From positions 372,001 through 436,000 of the forward strand of contig NZ_JAFIDC010000001.1 in the NCBI RefSeq assembly GCF_017052655.1: a DNA stretch of 64,000 nt. The letters run 5' to 3'. Shown here in pieces: positions 49,948-57,994 of the stretch (position 1 is the stretch's first letter; the number at the start of each line of letters is the position of its first letter). Position numbers and translations under genes: made by a program. The stretch comes from Acholeplasma equirhinis. Lineage in GTDB: Bacteria; Bacillota_I; Bacilli_A; Acholeplasmatales; Acholeplasmataceae. The notes under the pieces are model-generated. The model had not been told where the DNA came from. It was given only the letters and a program-made list of their open reading frames with translations, and did no database searches.

Positions 49948-50984
49948 AAGAAATGACTTTTGGTTTAACGACCTTTCTTGAAATCGGTGTAGATCCTAAA
50001 ACTGGAATGACAACGCATGCTGAAAGAATCAATCAATCTATTGAAGAGATTGTTTTAGCTGATAAAGTAGGATTAAATTATTATGGTATTGGTGAACATC
50101 ATAGAATGGATTATGCTGCATCAAGTCCACAAACCATTCTAGCAGCTGCCGCAAAATTAACTAAAAAAATTCATCTAGGCAGTGCAGTTACAGTACTTTC
50201 TTCAGAAGATCCAGTCAGAATTTATCAAGAGTTTGCGACTTTAGATATCCTTACTGATGGACGTGCAGAAATTATGGCAGGACGAGGCTCATTTATTGAA
50301 TCGTTCCCACTCTTTGGTTATGCATTAGAAGATTACAATACATTGTTTAGTGAAAAACTTGAAATGTTATTAAGGGTTCGTGAAGCAGAACATGTCAAAT
50401 GGCCAGGTGGAAAACACACACAAAAACTAAATGGTGAACCGGTTTATCCGCGTTCAGTTCAAAGTAAACTAAAGGTAAGCATTGCAGTTGGTGGCACACA
50501 AACATCTGTGATACGTGCAGCAAAACTTGGTTTACCGATTGTGTTTGCTATTATTGGTGGCGAACCCATTCGATTTAAACCACTTGTTGATTTATATAAA
50601 CATTTTTATTTAGAAGCTGGTCATGATATGAACGAAATGGAAATCGGAGTGCATTCACACGGGATTGTAACTGATGAAAATCCAGAAGAGTTAGTTAATA
50701 GATATTATGAACCACATCACGCTGCGTTTTCAAAACTCGGTCAAGAACGTGGTTGGGGGATTTATACTAAACAACATTATTTAAACTCTATTCAATATGG
50801 TCCACTTTATGTTGGAGATGTTGACTTTGTCGCTAAAAAGATAGCCAAGACAATGAAAGATTTAGGTATTAATCGATTCTTACTCCACACACCAGGTTCG
50901 TATATGCCACATCAAGATGTTTTAAAGTCAATTGAAGTTTTTGGATTACAAGTCGTTCCAAAAGTTAAGGAATTATTGAAATAA
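49944..50984 (+). CDS. LLM-class (luciferase-like) flavin-dependent oxidoreductase
   Basis: 346 residues from TTG 49944, which has AAAAGGAG 9 bases upstream; the later ATG at 49953 is too far from it. TIM-barrel marks: GLTTFLEIGVD, GIGEHHRMDYAASSPQTILA, KIHLGSAVTVLSSEDPVRIY, EFATLDILTDGRAEIMAGRG and HSHGIVTDE. Family members bind FMN or F420 and oxidise small organic compounds. Substrate unknown. Translationally coupled to the preceding gene by a 4-base overlap. Confidence 0.85.
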   Translation: MKEMTFGLTTFLEIGVDPKTGMTTHAERINQSIEEIVLADKVGLNYYGIGEHHRMDYAASSPQTILAAAAKLTKKIHLGSAVTVLSSEDPVRIYQEFATLDILTDGRAEIMAGRGSFIESFPLFGYALEDYNTLFSEKLEMLLRVREAEHVKWPGGKHTQKLNGEPVYPRSVQSKLKVSIAVGGTQTSVIRAAKLGLPIVFAIIGGEPIRFKPLVDLYKHFYLEAGHDMNEMEIGVHSHGIVTDENPEELVNRYYEPHHAAFSKLGQERGWGIYTKQHYLNSIQYGPLYVGDVDFVAKKIAKTMKDLGINRFLLHTPGSYMPHQDVLKSIEVFGLQVVPKVKELLK

Positions 50985-50987
50985 ATT

Positions 50988-51012
50988 AAGCGCTTTCATT
51001 TGCGCTTTTTTT
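50988..51012 (+). terminator. Terminator after the LLM oxidoreductase
   Basis: AAGCGC (50988-50993) pairs with GCGCTT (51002-51007), followed by TTTTT. Confidence 0.8.
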
Positions 51013-51021
51013 ATAACTACA

Positions 51022-51030
51022 TGTTAAAAT
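51022..51030 (+). promoter_or_regulatory. Extended -10 promoter for the NAD(P)-binding protein
   Basis: TGT then TAAAAT (51025-51030), 23 bases before the start. Confidence 0.4.
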
Positions 51031-51052
51031 GTAATTATAAAGAGGTGATTTT

Positions 51053-51685
51053 ATGAATATAGCAATTATCGGAGCATCCGGGTTCGTTGGTAGAGCAATC
51101 GTTTCAGCTTCACTTTTTAAAAATCATTATGTTTATGCAATTTCACGTTCAGGTAAGTTTGATAATCATCCACGATTAGAAGTTGTGCATTGTGATGTAT
51201 TTGATGAAATAAAACTGCATGAAGTTCTTAAAAAGGCAGATCTAATCATCTCAAGTTATAATGCAGGATGGACAAACCCTAATTTATATCAGGAATTTAT
51301 GGAAGGTTCCAAGCACATCATCAATGTTGTTAAGAAATTAGAAAAACGATTGATAGTTGTTGGTGGTGCATCATCTTTACTCTTATCAAATGGTGATTCA
51401 GCTATTACACAAATTTCAGCTGAATGGAAAGATAAGGTAAAAGGTTCATTTGATTTACTAGATGTACTCAGAAAAGATTTAACTTTCCCTTGGACATTCA
51501 TTTCACCTGCAGCGGAAATTTTACCTTTTGATACGCACGAAAGTTATAATGTTGGTGGAGACTATATGCTCTACAATTCAAAGGGTAAGTCACAAATTAC
51601 AGTTGCGGATCTTGCTAAATTTATTGTAGAACAAGCTATTCAACTGAATAATATTCATAAACGATTAACAATTTGTAATATTTAA
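51053..51685 (+). CDS. NAD(P)-binding (NmrA/atypical SDR) protein
   Basis: 210 residues; AAAGAGGTGAT lies upstream. A Rossmann fold begins with MNIAIIGASGFVGRAIVSAS (GxxGxxG), followed by AISRSGKF, the strand VVHCDVFD, ADLIISSYNAGW and KRLIVVGGASS. It lacks the catalytic Tyr-x3-Lys of classical SDRs, as do NAD(P)H-sensing or NmrA-like members. Role unknown. Confidence 0.78.
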   Translation: MNIAIIGASGFVGRAIVSASLFKNHYVYAISRSGKFDNHPRLEVVHCDVFDEIKLHEVLKKADLIISSYNAGWTNPNLYQEFMEGSKHIINVVKKLEKRLIVVGGASSLLLSNGDSAITQISAEWKDKVKGSFDLLDVLRKDLTFPWTFISPAAEILPFDTHESYNVGGDYMLYNSKGKSQITVADLAKFIVEQAIQLNNIHKRLTICNI

Positions 51686-51693
51686 TTAAGAAA

Positions 51694-51720
51694 AAAAGAA
51701 TGGGTTTTATCCATTCTTTT
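51694..51720. terminator. Bidirectional terminator between convergent genes
   Basis: AAAAGAATGG (51694-51703) pairs with CCATTCTTTT (51711-51720) with T-rich flanks on both strands. Confidence 0.82.
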
Positions 51721-52471
51721 TTGTTTGTTCATATAAACTTTCGATTTCTTTTACCATTCTTGGATTTAGATCTGCATAAGTCGTCATATATGCAAGTAAA
51801 CTCATTGCTGCATCTGGTGTATTTTTATAACCGACTAAAACTTTAGAAATGACTTGTGCAAATTGAGGGAATCTTTTTTCTAATCTTCTAGTTGGTGTAT
51901 AGAAATCCCCTTTAACCATTTCTGGTTCGATAAGTGGAAGCACAGATAAAACATTATTAAGTGCATGACCTTGAATGAATGTATGTGCAGAGAGTAATTC
52001 ACCTCTTAAATATCTGTTAAGTCCAACATAGATGTTTGTTAGTGCCTCATTGAATGCATAATCAATTGAACCATATTTCTTAGTAGGATTTAGTGTTGGT
52101 TTAAAGTCAAAATTAGAACCAGGTTTTACCCAGTGCAATCTCGCATCAACTAAATCAATTTCTTTGAGTCTGGTTTCAGAGAATACTGCATATTCTCCAT
52201 AAACTCCATCCTCGAATAATATCTTGCATCCTTCAGTTGTATTGTAGAAACTGTATGCAAGTGGATATGCTTCATTTAACCAGCCTAAATTCTTAATAAA
52301 TTGCTCACTATAACCATCTTTAACAATTACGAAAAAGTCGATATCAGAATATTGATCCAATCGGTCCGTATCAATGCCAACAGATCCTAATCCAATTAAA
52401 GCAACAGTTTCTTCATATTTTGATAAAGAGCGTGCAATTTCATCAAGTCGTTTCATTAAGTTATGTTTCAT
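51707..52471 (-). CDS. nucleotidyltransferase-domain protein (aminoglycoside adenylyltransferase-like)
   Basis: 254 residues; AAGGAT lies 5 bases before the ATG. ALIGLGSVGIDTDRLDQYSD then IDFFVIVKDG gives the G-S ... D-x-D core of pol-beta-type nucleotidyltransferases, followed by a helical part with a NRYLRGELLSAHTFIQGHAL segment. Similar unnamed proteins are common in Gram-positive bacteria and rarely confer drug resistance. Its family is distinct from the cassette nucleotidyltransferases, whose catalytic domain is at the C-terminus. Confidence 0.72.
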   Translation of the reverse strand: MKHNLMKRLDEIARSLSKYEETVALIGLGSVGIDTDRLDQYSDIDFFVIVKDGYSEQFIKNLGWLNEAYPLAYSFYNTTEGCKILFEDGVYGEYAVFSETRLKEIDLVDARLHWVKPGSNFDFKPTLNPTKKYGSIDYAFNEALTNIYVGLNRYLRGELLSAHTFIQGHALNNVLSVLPLIEPEMVKGDFYTPTRRLEKRFPQFAQVISKVLVGYKNTPDAAMSLLAYMTTYADLNPRMVKEIESLYEQTKKNG

Positions 52472-52547
52472 ATTTATCCTTAGCCCCCAAATTGTGGTAT
52501 TTTTTCCCCTATAATTTGATTATACCTATATTTTGGTAGTTGTATAC

Positions 52548-52553
52548 TATAAT
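52548..52553 (+). promoter_or_regulatory. -10 box upstream of glgP
   Basis: TATAAT directly before the LacI-type operator. A second candidate, TATGATAAAAT (52587-52597), lies nearer the start. Confidence 0.45.
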
Positions 52554-52566
52554 GTAAACGGTTGCA
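52553..52566. promoter_or_regulatory. cre/LacI-type operator upstream of glgP
   Basis: TGTAAACGGTTGCA matches the catabolite-responsive consensus TGWAANCGNTNWCA at 13 of 14 positions. It overlaps the end of the -10 box, so bound repressor would block transcription. Candidate binder: the LacI-family regulator at 56947-57918, or CcpA encoded elsewhere. Confidence 0.6.
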
Positions 52567-52635
52567 TAAAAAGTGACATCTTTATCTATGATAAAATAAG
52601 AGTGTTTGATAGCACAAGAAGAAAGGAACAAAATA

Positions 52636-55011
52636 ATGAATCATATCTTCGAAAATAAAGAGACGTTTAAAGGTGCTTATGTACTTGCATTAAATCATTT
52701 ATTTGCTAAAAAAATAGAAAATGCAACCCTTTATGAACGTTATGCAACACTTGCATCAATTTTAGATACACATTTAAAAACTGATTATAGAAGTACTACT
52801 GAATATGTAGAAAAAAATAACTTAAAGAAAACTATTTATTTCTCAATGGAATTTTTAATGGGTCGTTTAATCACTTCAAATTTAATGAATGCTGGTTATG
52901 CATCAGTCGTTAAAGAAGCATTTAAAGATTGGGGTTACGATCTAAATGAAATTGAACAAACAGAATCAGATGCTGGACTTGGAAATGGTGGTTTAGGTAG
53001 ACTTGCTGCTTGTTTCTTAGACTCAGCTGCATCACTTTCATTACCATTATATGGTAATTCTTTAAGATATCAACATGGATTCTTTGTACAAAAAATTGAA
53101 AATAATAAACAAGTTGAATATCCTGATAACTGGTTAGAAAGACCATTCATATGGGAAGAGAAAAAAGAAGACGAAGCTGTCGAAGTGCCATTCTTTGGTT
53201 ACGTTGAAAACATTCGTTTAATTGATCCTGTATGGGTTCGTGCTATACCTTACGATGTAAAAGTTGTTGGTGCACAAAATGGTGTTGTTACACATTTAAG
53301 ACTTTGGTCAACAGAACCTTCAAAGAAATACCATTATCAAGATCAAGCTTATTTAAATATGGTTAAGAACATCACGGATTCACTATATCCAGATGATTCT
53401 ACTGAAGATGGTAAATTACTAAGATTACAACAACAATATTTATTCAGTGCTGCTGGAATTAAATCAGCAATCAATGAACACAAACGTTTAGGACGTGATG
53501 TGCGTAGTTTAGCTGATTACTATACATTCCAAATTAATGATACACACCCAACATTAATTATTCCTGAACTTATGAGAGTCTTGATGGATGAAGAAGGTTT
53601 AGGTTATGATGAAGCATGGCAAATTGTTAATAAAACATGTGCATACACAAATCACACTATCTTAGCAGAAGCTCTAGAAAAGTGGAATATTAAGATTTTT
53701 AGAAGATTATTACCTAGAATTTATGAAATTATTGCTGAAATGAACAAACGTTTTATTGCAGAGTTAGTTTCAAAAGGTTATTCACAAGAGAAGATTTATC
53801 GCATGCAATTAATCGGTGTGAACAATGTTCGTATGGCGAATATTTGTATTAATGCATCATTCTCAGTAAATGGTGTTGCTGCATTACACACAGATATATT
53901 AAAGAAAATTGAATTGAATGATTTCTATCAATTATATCCAGAAAAATTCAATAATAAAACAAACGGTATTACTCACCGTAGATGGTTACTTCACATTAAT
54001 CCAGAATTAACATCTATTATTGATAGCTTACTAGGTTCTAAGTGGCAAAAAGACTTATCTTTAATTAAAGGGTTAGAAAAATACGCGAATGATGCGAAAG
54101 TTCAATCACAAATTAAAGATATGAAATTGACTAAGAAACGTATTTTAATTAAACGTATTTATGAAGATACTGGTGTAATGTTAAATGAAAATGCAATCTT
54201 TGATATCCAAATTAAACGTCTGCATGAATACAAACGTCAATTATTAAACATCTTACATATCATTTACCTGTACTTAAGATTAAAGAAAGATGCTGAGTTC
54301 AAAAAGAATTTCCATCCACAAAACTTTATCTTTGGTGCAAAAGCAGCACCATCATATCACATGGCTAAAGGTATTATTGAATTAATAAATGCTGCTTCAA
54401 AAGTTATTAACAATGATAAAGATACAAATGAATTGTTAAAAGTTGTATTTGTTGAAAACTACAATGTAACATATGCAGAATTCTTATTCCCAGCTGCTGA
54501 CCTTTCAGAACAAATTTCAACTGCTTCAAAAGAAGCATCAGGTACTGGTAACATGAAGTTTATGTTAAACGGAGCTGTTACAATTGGTACGATGGATGGT
54601 GCCAATGTTGAAATTGTTGAACAAGCAGGAAAAGAAAATGCTGTAATCTTCGGTATGTCTGCAGAAGAAGTTACAACTCTTTATAAGAATAATGGTTACA
54701 AACCTAGAAAATACTATGATGAAGATAAACGTTTAAGAGATATCTTTGAATTCATTAGAACATTAAATAGTAACCCAACACATTTTGATTTTATTTTACA
54801 TAACTTATTAAACAGTGATTACTTCTTAGTTATGGCTGACTTTGCGAGTTATGTTGAAGCACAAGCTAAAGCAAACAAACTTTATCAAGATGCCAAAACT
54901 TGGTGGAGAATGTCAATAATGAATATTGCAAATGCTGGATTCTTTACATCTGACAGAACAATTGCTCAATATAATGAAGACATTTGGCATCTAACGCCTA
55001 TTACATTTTGA
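52636..55011 (+). CDS. glgP: glycogen/maltodextrin phosphorylase (GT35)
   Basis: 791 residues from ATG 52636, with AGAAAGGAAC upstream. Releases glucose-1-phosphate from the non-reducing ends of alpha-1,4-glucans. Family marks: IYFSMEFLMGRLITSNLMN, GNGGLGRLAACFLDS, the QINDTHPTL substrate region, NGITHRRWL, IKRLHEYKRQLLNIL, FGAKAAPSYHMAKG and the pyridoxal-phosphate Lys in SGTGNMKFMLNGA. First gene of the alpha-glucan cluster, behind a LacI-type operator and followed by a terminator. Confidence 0.95.
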   Translation: MNHIFENKETFKGAYVLALNHLFAKKIENATLYERYATLASILDTHLKTDYRSTTEYVEKNNLKKTIYFSMEFLMGRLITSNLMNAGYASVVKEAFKDWGYDLNEIEQTESDAGLGNGGLGRLAACFLDSAASLSLPLYGNSLRYQHGFFVQKIENNKQVEYPDNWLERPFIWEEKKEDEAVEVPFFGYVENIRLIDPVWVRAIPYDVKVVGAQNGVVTHLRLWSTEPSKKYHYQDQAYLNMVKNITDSLYPDDSTEDGKLLRLQQQYLFSAAGIKSAINEHKRLGRDVRSLADYYTFQINDTHPTLIIPELMRVLMDEEGLGYDEAWQIVNKTCAYTNHTILAEALEKWNIKIFRRLLPRIYEIIAEMNKRFIAELVSKGYSQEKIYRMQLIGVNNVRMANICINASFSVNGVAALHTDILKKIELNDFYQLYPEKFNNKTNGITHRRWLLHINPELTSIIDSLLGSKWQKDLSLIKGLEKYANDAKVQSQIKDMKLTKKRILIKRIYEDTGVMLNENAIFDIQIKRLHEYKRQLLNILHIIYLYLRLKKDAEFKKNFHPQNFIFGAKAAPSYHMAKGIIELINAASKVINNDKDTNELLKVVFVENYNVTYAEFLFPAADLSEQISTASKEASGTGNMKFMLNGAVTIGTMDGANVEIVEQAGKENAVIFGMSAEEVTTLYKNNGYKPRKYYDEDKRLRDIFEFIRTLNSNPTHFDFILHNLLNSDYFLVMADFASYVEAQAKANKLYQDAKTWWRMSIMNIANAGFFTSDRTIAQYNEDIWHLTPITF

Positions 55012-55013
55012 AT

Positions 55014-55037
55014 AAACTGCCACTAGGCAGTTTTTCT
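55014..55037 (+). terminator. Terminator after glgP
   Basis: AAACTGCC (55014-55021) pairs with GGCAGTTT (55026-55033) around ACTA, followed by TTC. Confidence 0.82.
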
Positions 55038-55051
55038 TTCTTAAAATAAGG

Positions 55052-55057
55052 TAAAAT
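55052..55057 (+). promoter_or_regulatory. -10 box of glgB
   Basis: TAAAAT within AAGGTAAAATAAAAGTA, 28 bases before the start. Confidence 0.4.
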
Positions 55058-55085
55058 AAAAGTAAGGATCAAAGGGGGTCTTTAA

Positions 55086-56930
55086 ATGGGATATACAAAC
55101 GAACATGTTGATTTATATCTACTCGGAAAAAACTATTTAGCATATGATTTTTTAGGTTCACATTTGAATAAAAATGAGCAGGGTGAAGTTGTATCAACAA
55201 CATTCACAGTTTATGCACCAAACGCTAAAGAAGTTAGACTCATCTCAAGTGATAATAACTTTGAAGGTTGGAAACATGTTTTAACTAAAATTCACCCTCA
55301 AGGTATATGGTCAATCACGATTCCAAGAAATTTAGAATGGGTAACATACCGATATGAAATTCATTTAAATAACGGAAAAGTACTTTACAAATCGGATCCA
55401 TTTGCTTATTTTGCAGAAGAAAGACCTGCAAATGCATCTAAAGTATATGATATCGATGGATATCAATGGCATGATCAGGATTGGTTTAGGTTAAAGAAAA
55501 AAGTTTATCAAGAACCAATGTTGATCTATGAAGTTCACTTAGGTTCATGGAAACGAGATCATGGTAAATTTAGAAAATATAACGAAGTTGTAGATGATCT
55601 AATCTCATATGTAAAAGAACATGGTTTTACTCATATTGAATTAATGCCAATATATGAGCATCCGTTAGATGATTCATGGGGCTATCAAGGTACAGGATTC
55701 TTTGCAGCAACATCACGTTATGGTGTACCAAAAGATTTAATGTATTTTATTGATCGTTGTCATCAAGCAGGAATTGGTGTCATTATTGACTGGGTTTTAG
55801 GTCATATCAATAAAGATAGTTTTGGATTACATAAATTTGATGGTTCATATTTATATGAATTTGAAAACAAAAAAGTGAGGGAAAATATCACTTGGGGTAC
55901 CGCAAATTTAGATTTTAATAAAGGTATTACGAAAAGTTTTATGTTATCTGCTCTAAATTTTTGGGTAGATTACTTCCATGTAGATGGATTTAGAATTGAT
56001 GCAGTCTCTAATTTAATTTATCACCTTGGAAATAAAGATATGGGTGAAAATAGCGGAGCAATTCAATTTGTAAAGGAAATTTCAAATCATTTATTCGCAA
56101 AAGATGACAGAATCATTTTTGCTGCAGAAGATTCAACAGATTATCCTAGAGTAACTTGGCCAACAGATGTTGGAGGGCTTGGATTTAATTATAAATGGAA
56201 TATGGGGTTCATGAATGATACTTTAAAATATTTTAAAGAAGATCCGATTCATAGAAAGTATCATCACGATAAGATTACATTTGGTTTAGTTTACGCGTTC
56301 AATGAACAATTCATTTTGCCATTTAGTCATGATGAAGTTGTTCATATGAAAGGTACATTATTAACAAGAATGCCAGGAACATATGAAGATAGGTTTAGAA
56401 ACTGGCGATTATTAATGACACTTTATATGACTCATCCAGGTAAGAAATTACTATTTATGGGTCAAGAATTTGCACAAGTTGCAGAATGGGATTTTAAAAA
56501 AGAATTAGATTGGAATTTACTTCAATATCCAATTCATGATGCTGCAAAAAGATATTTTAGAGATTTAGCTTTAGTTTATCGTCATCACGATGCATTATAT
56601 CGATATGACCACAATGAAAAAGGATTTAAATGGTTAATTGTTGATCACAGAGATTCTTCAGTATTTGCATATCTTAGAAGTAGTGATTTAGAGGACTTGG
56701 TAGTTGTTTTAAATATGACACCAGTATTTTATGATCACTATGAAATAGGTGTACCTTTTGATGGTTATTATGAAGAAATATTAAATTCAGATAAGGATAT
56801 TTATGCAGGTGGTAACCAATATAATGGTGCACTTATTAAAGCAATCCCTGAAGGTAGAAATGGCCAACCTTACCATATCAAAGTTAAATTAGGTAGTTTA
56901 ACAGGTTTAATCCTACGACATAAAAAATAG
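55086..56930 (+). CDS. glgB: 1,4-alpha-glucan branching enzyme (GH13)
   Basis: 614 residues; AAAGGGGGT lies upstream. Makes alpha-1,6 branches in glycogen. A CBM48 domain (about 25-115: FTVYAPNAKEVRLISSDNNF) precedes the GH13 barrel. Regions: HIELMPIYEHPLDDSWGYQG, VIIDWVLGHINKD, nucleophile Asp in DGFRIDAVSN, acid/base Glu in FAAEDSTDYPRV, and the stabiliser in LPFSHDEVVHMKGT. A C-terminal beta domain follows. No glgC or glgA is nearby, so the cell may remodel imported maltodextrins rather than make glycogen from ADP-glucose (inference). Confidence 0.93.
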   Translation: MGYTNEHVDLYLLGKNYLAYDFLGSHLNKNEQGEVVSTTFTVYAPNAKEVRLISSDNNFEGWKHVLTKIHPQGIWSITIPRNLEWVTYRYEIHLNNGKVLYKSDPFAYFAEERPANASKVYDIDGYQWHDQDWFRLKKKVYQEPMLIYEVHLGSWKRDHGKFRKYNEVVDDLISYVKEHGFTHIELMPIYEHPLDDSWGYQGTGFFAATSRYGVPKDLMYFIDRCHQAGIGVIIDWVLGHINKDSFGLHKFDGSYLYEFENKKVRENITWGTANLDFNKGITKSFMLSALNFWVDYFHVDGFRIDAVSNLIYHLGNKDMGENSGAIQFVKEISNHLFAKDDRIIFAAEDSTDYPRVTWPTDVGGLGFNYKWNMGFMNDTLKYFKEDPIHRKYHHDKITFGLVYAFNEQFILPFSHDEVVHMKGTLLTRMPGTYEDRFRNWRLLMTLYMTHPGKKLLFMGQEFAQVAEWDFKKELDWNLLQYPIHDAAKRYFRDLALVYRHHDALYRYDHNEKGFKWLIVDHRDSSVFAYLRSSDLEDLVVVLNMTPVFYDHYEIGVPFDGYYEEILNSDKDIYAGGNQYNGALIKAIPEGRNGQPYHIKVKLGSLTGLILRHKK

Positions 56931-56952
56931 GAAATCGATCGGTTTCCTATTT
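56925..56952. terminator. Bidirectional terminator between glgB and the LacI regulator
   Basis: AAATAGGAAA (56925-56934) pairs with TTTCCTATTT (56943-56952). It overlaps the 3' ends of both convergent genes. Confidence 0.8.
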
Positions 56953-57918
56953 GGTTGATTTTCTTTCAACGAGTTCAACATCCATGACTTCATGAAGAGT
57001 ATCAAGTTCAACACCTCGAATAAGTCTTGTAAGGTTGATAAATGCTTGTTTACCTAAAAGATTAATTGGTTGACTGATTGAGGTCATTGGTGGGTTTACC
57101 CAAGCACAGAATGGTGTGTTATCATAACCAATAATTTGGACATCTTCTGGAATTTTCTTACCAAGTTTTTGTAAGACAGAAGAAATAACTAGTGCTAAGG
57201 TATCAGAGTAAGCAAAGATACCATCAATGTGTGGATTAGCTTTTAAAATTTGTTCAATTAATTTCACGTCTGGTGAAATTAAATCGAAGTCGAAGACATC
57301 AGCATGAAGACCATGTTTCTTAAGTTCCTTATTAAAACCAAGCGTTCTTTCAATGGTTGTCATTAAAAATGAAGGTCCACGGAATACTGCAAGATTCTTC
57401 GCACCACCTTTGATTAAACGTTTCGCAGCAAGTTCACCAGCTTTGACAGAGTCAGCTGTGATTGATGGAATGTTTTCATCTAGGATGTGGTCAATCGTAA
57501 TAATTGGTACTTTCATTTCATCAAGTTTTGAAGCGTTTTGGAAATTAGATGCAATGATAATCCCTTCAATATTATATTGTTCAAAGAATTTGATATATTC
57601 AAGTTCGCGTTCAGGATCATCTTGAACGTTAAAGAACATGATTTTATAACCATTTGCTTGTGCTTGAGCTTCGATAGATTCTAAAAGTTCACCATAAAAG
57701 TAAGGTCCAATATGTGGGACAATTACTGCAATAATTTTAGATGAACGATTCGTTAAGCTTCTTGCAAGTTGATTAGGTACAAAGCCTAAATCCTTAATTG
57801 TCTTTTCAATCAAATCTTTAGTTTCTTCATGCACATAACCTTTACGGTTAATCACGCGAGATACGGTTGAAATTGATACATTTGCTTTTTTAGCAACATC
57901 TTTAATGGTAGGTTTCAT
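56947..57918 (-). CDS. LacI-family transcriptional regulator
   Basis: 323 residues from ATG 57918, which has GGGAGGAATACA directly upstream; an earlier in-frame ATG lacks such a site. The N-terminal LacI helix-turn-helix reads TIKDVAKKANVSISTVSRVI, the hinge includes FVPNQLARSLTNRSS, and the periplasmic-binding-like sensor begins IAVIVPHIGPYFYGELL with a VQIIGYDNTPF block near the C-terminus. Surrounded by alpha-glucan genes it is probably a MalR-type repressor that answers maltodextrin. The operator at 52553-52566 is a likely target. Confidence 0.88.
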   Translation of the reverse strand: MKPTIKDVAKKANVSISTVSRVINRKGYVHEETKDLIEKTIKDLGFVPNQLARSLTNRSSKIIAVIVPHIGPYFYGELLESIEAQAQANGYKIMFFNVQDDPERELEYIKFFEQYNIEGIIIASNFQNASKLDEMKVPIITIDHILDENIPSITADSVKAGELAAKRLIKGGAKNLAVFRGPSFLMTTIERTLGFNKELKKHGLHADVFDFDLISPDVKLIEQILKANPHIDGIFAYSDTLALVISSVLQKLGKKIPEDVQIIGYDNTPFCAWVNPPMTSISQPINLLGKQAFINLTRLIRGVELDTLHEVMDVELVERKSTK

Positions 57919-57994
57919 TGTATTCCTCCCTAACACATTCATTTTATCATATTCAATTAAAAGTTAAAGACATTAAAAGAAAGAGAGTCTCATC

